Origin: Trichoplax sp. H2
Taxonomy: Eukaryota; Placozoa; Uniplacotomia; Trichoplacea
Assembly (NCBI GenBank): GCA_003344405.1
Contig: NOWV01000021.1
Span: 620,001 to 684,000, forward strand
DNA: 64,000 nt
Reading direction: 5' to 3'
The position numbers and the translations under genes are program-made. The notes beneath the pieces are model-generated. The model made no database searches. It saw only the letters and a list, made by a program, of their open reading frames with translations, and had not been told where the DNA came from. Numbering within the stretch: the first letter of the stretch is position 1; each line of letters opens with the position of its first letter. Shown in pieces: positions 56,153 to 64,000 of this stretch.

Positions 56153-59100
56153 ATGAGATTAGACGAAAAGATAATACAAAGATTAAAAGGCAAACGAATT
56201 GGATATTCAATTGGCGAAAGGAAGAAAAGAAAACTTAATTTCGACTTACTAGCCGAATTATGCAGGTTAGTAGGAGAAGACAACACCATCATTTCACAAA
56301 CGAGCTGACTCGTTGTTGATGTTTCACGCTCAATCTTGCCTATTGATTAATTATACCCATTAATATTTCCTACTATACCTTTCCCATTCTACGCTGATAA
56401 CACCACAATCCATCATTTCCATCGTATTTATATTCTATTAGTATACAATCCATACTTCATACAGACGTACTCCTCGATCATACTATTCAACATCTTTCAA
56501 GACAAAAAATACTCAAACCATGTTGGTTAATTATTCATACTTGATTATGTTCCCAATAGTGAGATTGGAAAATCACTTGTGGGTGTTATTAAATTGATTT
56601 ACGATGGAGTCATTGGCTAATCTTGTAAAGGATGTATACTGTTATTGTTGTATCCTATCCTTTCTTTCTTCACCCTCAAGTATGAAAGTGAATTCGCCAC
56701 CATTGGCGTAATGCAATGTACTTTCTGATGAGTCTGCCTGCTAGCAGCGATCAATCGATTGTCATACTCTCCACAAATAATTTTAAAAATTGGCCATACT
56801 CTACCCCTACCAACAAGCCCAATAACATGCTATACAAAACATCCAAATAAGTGTGCACAAGTTGAGCGATCCCCTGACATGGAGATGGCTTGCGTACGAT
56901 CGATTCAAGTTTCCATTCTTTGATGACAATTAATTCATGCAAATATTCACCAGAAACCGGATACGATGAATAACAGTTGGCAAAAATAGCTACTGCCAAT
57001 TTTGCTACAACCTTAGTACCATATTGTATTCTACTCTACATATGGACACAGTCCACACTAAGAGTGTTTGTGTTGTAGTACTGCATGCCTGTCAGTCCTT
57101 TACAAAGCCATACAACAGAGTTTTGGGGACTAGTCTCCATCATCGACTGGTTATACCTGCCAATGCTTACTACGCTACTGTAGGCAAAAGCAACATCTTC
57201 TTCTACAGTTGCCTTCCAACTTTCTCTCCCTTAATTCATGGACTCATAGTGTGCCTCAAAGAATACAACGTATTGTTCAATACTTCAATGCCACTCGACA
57301 GGAAGCACATGCCGCAACAACTTGCTCACTCTTGCCACTGTTAGCGTTTTATTGCATCCATTTCTCACTCTACATTCGCTCTTTCAAGCTGAAGCTAGTA
57401 GCCATGAGAGGATTGATGTAGATTCACCAATAGCTCCATGTTTTACTTTATACTAGAACTAAATACAAGTATCAACAAGTTGATCATTAAGAAGCGTCAT
57501 TGCATCTCGATACTGTAATGTCCTTTTAAAAAATAAATACTGCAGGCTGCTAAAATGATCATCTTTTGAAAGAAAAAGCATTTCAGAATGGAGAGTGTCA
57601 TAACGTGCGAACTTGATAATTGTTAGTAAATCGGATTACGTGCTCGCTGTAGTCGACAGCCTTGACAACATCATTATTTAGCCCTTGAAGTAATACAACC
57701 ACACCCGTACAAATTGGTTATATTGGCATAAGTTAACATTCGACACTAAAACCAACCTTAGACAATTGATACTGTATAGGAAGGCATAGAATTGATTCTA
57801 TTTCCCTTTTCATTCACAACGAAATGGAAATAATATCAATCCTAAATTATTGCTTACGACGCATGGACTATTCGAAAAAAGATCATGTTTTAGTGGTGCA
57901 CGATGCCGTTTATTCCTTACAGAAAGGAACGCGTACGATTTTGTTCTAAATACGATGCCATTTTTTAAGCAATCGACCTTCCCCTACGCATGCTAACCCC
58001 TAAATTTGAACAACAAAAGCGCTATGGTGCAGTAAACGATTCATGACCTAAGTCAAAGTTCTAGCATCAGCCATAAAAATANNNNNNNNNNNNNNNNNNN
58101 NTACTGCAGGCTGCTAAAATGATCATCTTTTGAAAAAAAAAAGTATTTCAGAATGGAGAGTGTCATATCGTGCGAACTTGATCATTGTCAGTAAATCAGA
58201 TTACGTGCTCGCTGTAGTCGAAAGCCTTGACAACATCATTATTTAGCCCTTGAAGTAATACAACCACACCCGTACAAATTGGTTATATTGGCATAAGTTA
58301 AATGCCAACAAGTGCACGTAGATTGATCGAAAATTTCAATCTCGTGCAACATTCGACACTAAAACTAACCTTAGACAATCGATACTGTATAGGAGAGCAT
58401 AGAATTGATTCTATTTCCCTTTTCATTCACAACGAAATGGAAATAACATCAATCCTAAATTATTGCTTACGACACATGGACTATTCGAAAAAAGATCATC
58501 ATCATGTTTTAGTGGTGCACGATGCCGTTTATTCCTTGCTGAAAGGAACGCGTACGATTTTGTTCTAAATACGATGCCATTTTTTAAGCAATCGACCTTC
58601 CCCTACGCATGCTAACCCCTAAATTTGAACAACAAAAGCGCTACGGTGCAGTAAACGATTCATGAACTAAGTCAAAGTTCTAGCATCAGCCATAAAAATA
58701 AAAGACTCCGTATGATCACGTTTAAACCTCCAGTGATAGCCGTTGATCGTTGTCATAACGGCGATCATCAGCTTTGATTGCCGTTTCAATTTACAGTACT
58801 ATACTACTCATCACCGAGAAAGTAGTCAACACTGTTGTATCCAGACTACAATCTTCCATTCTAACAGTTTTTATACATGCAATAGACTCCAATTTAGACT
58901 ATCTTATACTGTTCAACTCTACTAATATTATTAAATGAAGTAAACAGTGCAACCCAAGCCTTAAAACTGAACAGTACTGTGCATACCAACCAATATTAAA
59001 TTGTGCTTGTACAACGCATTTAGCGGATCGAAAGGAACGCCTTGTCGCTTCCATATTTACCTTAATTAATTTCCACTTATCCAGAATGATCATGCACAGC

Positions 59101-62100
59101 AATGGAGGAGCTATGGCATATGTTCTTTGGCTTTAATTAACCAACATACAATTACGGCACGGAAAGACTTTTTTGCTTTATACTGTAATTAGCTACAGCG
59201 TAGCATCGAATCATTGCCTTGTACGCTGGTGATACCATATTAGTTTGATTTTAGTTTTGCTTAGTACACAATAACTGCAGATAGAAATAAAAATTTCAAA
59301 TCTGGCAATACTGCTGATTGTACATACTTATCACATGCGAATCTCTTCAACTAGCTCATTTTTGGGGCTAGTAAAACAGTGGCCAATAACGTCAGATTGT
59401 TGTGACAAGTCATTTACACAAAACCTATTCCTTGCCAATATCATTTTAGTCACAAACGGATTATTCCAGTAAATTTATATCATATGCTATAGCCTATTTA
59501 TTCATAATTACCCGTGTTATGTTGCCATTGTGAGCCGTGCAATACAGGCATTAAAATATTCTATATAAATCAAATTCATTTAATTTAAACTCATAAAAAT
59601 CACAGCATACTGTTATTACAGTATGGATTACTGTATTTAGCCGTAGGTAAACATTGCTTAATGCTAGACTAAAAATAATATCTAATATCAGGGACTACTA
59701 AGAAAAGTACAATTATTACTCTAGATAGGGGTAATCACATGAGACTAGGTGAAGATGGGACATAAAGGCAGTAGGGCGAGTTATTAGTCTGCTAATCCTA
59801 ATCAAAAATCGTTAACACATTAGAAAATTCTCGATTACGATACTCCATTAGGGCGTGTTGATTGACAGTACACTATATATGACATATACATATACATATG
59901 TAGTACATCCTGTCCTAGGTCTTGGTGATCTTGTCTTATAAACAGTTATGGTTGGCTTGTATAGCAGGAGTAATCGAATGAAATTGTACATCTTAACTGT
60001 CTTATTTCCTGAATGAGTCTACGCGAACTTAATCTCAGCTACATAGGAAACCTTAGAGTTAATACTTGCGCGATCTTTACATGATCAAAGTATTAAGAAT
60101 GTCTACTCTCTTATTGCAAAACGATAACGTTAATAATTAATTCATGTATTTACTTTTTCATAAATTGTTATGATTTCAATGGCTAACAATCTTGTCATTT
60201 ATTTATTTTATTTTCAATTATGCAGAAGCCATGGATTTGAATTTATAGAGGTAAGCTGTAAAAGAATCAAGATTGATTCCTAAATTTTGTTAAAACACAC
60301 GCTTTCATATTCTGCACCGCTAGTTTAATCTGACTTTTATTACTTCTAAATGTAGTACGTATATAACATTCGTTTCTATAATATCGTCTATCGCACACCA
60401 TATGCATATCCTAAAGATCAATTACACACATTATTTAAATTTCTCAACACGTTAACATCTATCGATACTTGTCATAAACTTTGTTAGTCTATCTATTATG
60501 ATGTAGATTGTAGAAGTATAAATTTATCTCGATAATACGAATATGAATCAACTAAACGTACAGTATACTGTGTAGTGTACCTGTAGGTCTATCGTTAGAA
60601 AAGAGTATTTCATCTTCATTGGCAAGGTTGTTTTTCTTTGCTCAATGAAAGAGCACTAGACATACAATACGATAGCGGCTAATCGAATAATAAACGCTCT
60701 ACCTTTATCCTAATGCTATAGGTACAATAGGCATTAGCTCAAATATCCAATACTTACATAAATATATGAACACTTTTATTATGATAGATTGATTTAAACA
60801 TGGATTTAGAACAGCAAGGACCATTTGATATGGTTATCCATAAATGGAGTGATTTACTTGCGGCGCCTTCCGATGTGTCTAACTTAATCTACGATTTACA
60901 GGTACGATAAATCTACAAGTGATAATATACGTATAATTGATATTGTACACTGTGTAGCACGCGTTTATTATAGAGGGAAATACTACCCAATCATAAGTTA
61001 TCTAAGTGACTGTAATTGACTGCATCCATTTTACTGCGGATATTACGAAGCTACAGTACTGTAATTTATATTATATCCTTATCGTAGCTGGATACTTTGC
61101 GTTACCTCTGTTATCTCATCGATCATAACGTGTGTAAATTTTCTCTAATTAGTTGCTTTATGAAGTATTGGGAATTAACTTCTCCGTTATATTGTACAGG
61201 ACCTTTTTAGCAAAATTAAAAATTTCACTAGTATGCTATTTGAAAGAAATATCATATGTAAATACCTGATATCTATTTTTTGTTAAATAACCTAAATTAC
61301 TTCAAAATTGAAATGTAAGAATATTACGAAACATCCCAAAAGAAGGCAGTATTATTCAGCCTGTTGCATAGTTAAAAGTAATAGAAATATTACGAGCCCT
61401 ACCAATTGACAATTTTTATACTATCATAATGTTAATATGTTATAACTACAACATCTCTACGCTGCCCTCACCCCTGGTGTTGTTACTCTGATTGCGATGT
61501 GATATAATCAATTTGATAATCGCCCACGAAACATTTTTATAAACCAGAGCTCATATATGAGATTATTTTCGTAACTTTTTACACTGTATCATATCTTCTA
61601 AGACTTGATCGGCTTCATTGTAACAGCTATAATGTGTTGAAATGTTTTTATTGTAATTGTGTAGAACTATTTCAGCAATCATCCGGAGACTATCATGTTG
61701 GACCCTATAGCAAGTGTCTGTACATTGGTCGACCGTAGTCGGACTTATGCTGCCGTCAGTGAATACAGCAAAGAACCAAGTAAGATTTTTTGTGTAGCTG
61801 TAGGATTATTTTAGGTAAACTATCATAAATTTCTTATAGAAACGCAACTACTTAGAAATATCTCCAATTTATGCTGTACCTTACCACGTAATAGGAAATA
61901 TATAGCCTATACTGAATTGCAGCACATATTGATTTAGTATGGGATCGGTATTGAATTTATCATGAATTCAAATTATGATGCTTGAATCGTTGCCTATTTA
62001 CGGAACGTCGTGTAAAGTTTGCGTTATAGTACTTATACTTTATAATAATGTTCGTTTAATAGTTGCGATAGATGGTTAACAACACATTATTTGTATTTCG

Positions 62101-64000
62101 CTGCAAACTCACCGAGTAGTGATTAAATTTCTACATTCTTTGTAAGATCACAGTTTATATCAAGTTTAATTTTTTAAATTATCGATGTAACTCTTTTTAT
62201 GTGAATTAGATTCCTGTCTACATATCCCTAACTTCGTCACTATACCGGAAAATACGGACAAATATCCAATTCTGACATTGCTAAAGAATGCTAAAATTCG
62301 ATTTCCTATTGGTAAGATGTCATAACATTACCTAACTTCTACCATTGCTACACTCAGATCAATACTGTGATAATCTCCTATAAGGCTTGTAAATTTTTAA
62401 TCTAGCTTCGCACGACTGCAAATTTTAGTTTACCTAATTGATTGCGAATTATAGAGAACTGATAAATGGATAGAATTGTATATAGTTTATTACGTTACAG
62501 AAGGGCATAACTGACTTTTCTTATTTGTGCAGTACTAATTAATCTGCTTTATTTGTAATTCTAGTTTGTAAGCCTATTGTTGCTCATGGATCATCTCTTT
62601 CTCATACGGTATTTATATCATTTTACAAATCGCCTAAAAACAATACGCTATGCATTGACGTATTATATGTAAATGCAACATGATACCAGTTTTCACATTC
62701 ACAAGCATTATTAGCAATAAGTATGATAGTAATCTATCCATGCATATTTTAATCATTATGATAGATGTGCATAATATTTAATGAAGCTGGTCTGAAAGAT
62801 TTAAAATCTCCATGTGTTGCACAGCAGTTCATAAATCATAACGCAGAATTGTTTAAGGTAAATAGTTTCCTATTTTACTTTACTGAAATTATTTTGACAT
62901 GTGATAGTGAATTTTGTGTGATTATGTACCTTTCGTATTAAACAAATATTCTCGAACTAAATTTCTTTCACGGTGATAGATTTTTGTGATTGGAAATGAA
63001 TACCATTGTGTAAGAAGGCCATCCATTAAAAATTTTCAAGCATCTGGCAAGTAGCTGTAGTAGGCTACAATATTTAATTATTATTATTGCCTATTAAAAT
63101 TTTAACTGTCCTATTTATTTTATTAATTGAAAGTAATTCGTAGAATCATTATCACTAAGTTTATAATTAATTGATAGCATTTACTTTATATTAACGGACT
63201 ACTTATTTTTGTCTTTGAAAATTTTTTCTAATGTACGCTCCTTTATTCCGATACTAATCAACCGTTATTGTTCATTGGTACATATATAGATAGAGATACT
63301 ATCACATTCAACAGTCATGAAGTATCTAAAGCCAGATCCTCGTCATTTTTAAATGAAGTAAATGCGAACTCGAGTAGTTGTATTTGATCAATATGAATAA
63401 CGACCAAATTTCTAACGCTCTTTTTATTGATAGTGTGATGAAAAGAGACCCGTTAATGCCATGCCTGACGACGCGATTATTTCAAGCATTGTTAGAAAAC
63501 TTAGAACATCTTTAGTACGTTATAATCGTAGATTATTTTTGCGCTATATGAATAAAATAAATGAAGATAAATTAATTTACTAAATCAACATAGTAATTAC
63601 TATTCTAATGTCTATAATTACAATAGGACTTGAAATTGTTTGGTGTGGATGTCATTATTGATAATATAACCGGGCTTCACTACGTAATAGATGTTAACTT
63701 CTTTCCGGGTGAGTGAGATCTTGAAAGCGTATTTGTTTCTATAGTTGTATGCTTACGCGCATACACTGAAAATAGTAATGCTTTGCTTATATCAATTAAT
63801 ATCATCATCTATTAGAAATGTAGCGATAACAATCTACTTTCTTGGCTCTTGATTCTAGGATACGATGGATTTCCGAATTTTTTTGCATCGTTGTTTAAGC
63901 TTTTTTATCAAGTTATAGAGGGAAAAAGGGGCGATTGCTTCGAAGAGATCAACGGTAACCATCAAAATGGTATCACTAGAAATGGCATTAGCCATAATGG
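56153..64000 (+). CDS. ITPK1: Inositol-tetrakisphosphate 1-kinase, ATP-grasp fold (3' end outside window)
   Basis: Cytosolic kinase/isomerase that phosphorylates inositol tris- and tetrakisphosphates on the way to InsP5/InsP6. Twelve exons, all phase-matched: 56153-56265, 60226-60250, 60788-60901, 61665-61779, 62210-62311, 62565-62608, 62765-62857, 62980-63046, 63290-63357, 63434-63514, 63627-63708 and 63859 onward; 348 residues to the window edge. Human-like stretches: LKGKRIGYSIGERKKRKLNF, EQQGPFDMVIHKWSD, NHPETIMLDP, CKPIVAHGSSLSH (ATP-grasp Lys and His), CVAQQFINHNAELFK, RRPSIKNF, GVDVIID and VIDVNFFPGYDGF (metal-binding Asp and Asn). The start gives a slightly longer N-terminus than human. 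Exon 2 is only 25 nt. The intron after 63046 must use a GC donor (GCAAGT) to keep frame. Intron 1 is 3.96 kb and holds gap 4. Confidence 0.95.
56751..57035 (-). pseudogene. Decayed or unrecognised open frame antisense in ITPK1 intron 1
   Basis: On the minus strand a stop-free stretch of about 95 codons (with KLAVAIFANCYSSYPVSGEY, LVHTYLDVLYSMLLGLLVGV and EYGQFLKLFVES) has coding-like composition. Upstream in the same frame, to about 57420, come further plausible pieces interrupted by three stops. I do not recognise the protein. A dead gene or mobile-element remnant is the likeliest reading; chance is possible. Confidence 0.3.
57538..58081. repeat. Left contig copy of duplicated block at gap 4
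   Basis: Matches 58102-58700 from TACTGCAGGCTGCTAAAATG to CATCAGCCATAAAAATA. The right copy has about 49 bp and 6 bp (ATCATC) more, plus several substitutions. It lies in ITPK1 intron 1. Confidence 0.9.
58082..58101. other. Assembly gap 4 (20 N)
   Basis: Twenty N inside ITPK1 intron 1, between two overlapping contig ends. Confidence 0.95.
58302..58568 (+). other. 88-codon open frame in ITPK1 intron 1, unrecognised
   Basis: Open from ATG 58302 to TAA 58568 (with STLKLTLDNRYCIGEHRIDS, HVLVVHDAVYSLLKGTRTIL). In the left copy (57738-57949) the last part is also open but about 49 bp covering the start are absent and six bp are missing. Without a known family I treat it as a possible remnant of a mobile element or a chance frame; a real exon is not shown. 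Confidence 0.2.
58701..60225. other. Remainder of ITPK1 intron 1
   Basis: AT-rich intron sequence up to the acceptor TTATGCAG at 60225. No coding frame, RNA gene or tandem array recognised; scattered CAGTACTGTGC and ACAGTATAC words only. Confidence 0.5.

Overview
The window is nuclear DNA of an intron-rich, AT-rich eukaryote. The gene set (a LYST-type BEACH protein, YY1, an annexin with a Gly-Tyr-Pro-Pro tail, ITPK1, a secreted serpin) is animal. Introns are mostly 50-500 bp with GT-AG borders and protein similarity to human is high. My best guess is an early-branching animal, perhaps a placozoan; this is inference, not proof. It is a scaffold joined from contigs, with four 20-N gaps.

Layout: LYST C-terminal part (+, 140-10851, enters from the left) converges on STIP1/HOP (-, 11547-15196). 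A repeat-rich stretch (15.2-19.0 kb) leads to a single-exon secreted serpin (+, 19032-20300). RPS20 (-, 21967-22768) and YY1 (+, 25338-29220) are divergent, separated by a 69-bp minisatellite and gap 1. After 4.7 kb with few coding traces come an annexin (+, 33940-37632) and NVL (+, 39574-46014, carrying gap 2). NVL converges on a mitochondrial SLC25A45/47/48-like carrier (-, 46642-49584; first exon not found). A second repeat-rich stretch (49.6-56.1 kb) holds a 291-bp tandem duplication, long GTAC-palindrome tracts, a ~192-bp satellite and gap 3. ITPK1 (+, from 56153, leaving at the right edge) has a 4-kb first intron with gap 4 and decayed open frames. The genes are unrelated housekeeping and signalling functions with no operon logic.

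Two signals are not explained by genes. (1) Non-coding DNA is studded with tracts made almost only of the palindromic words TACTGTAC/GTACAGTA. Where two contig copies of a locus can be compared, two presence/absence segments of about 161 and 176 bp are each bordered on both sides by such tracts. (2) All four N gaps are followed by a near-identical copy of the sequence ending at the gap, so the local duplications, including repeated NVL exons, are most simply unmerged overlapping contig ends (probably two haplotypes).
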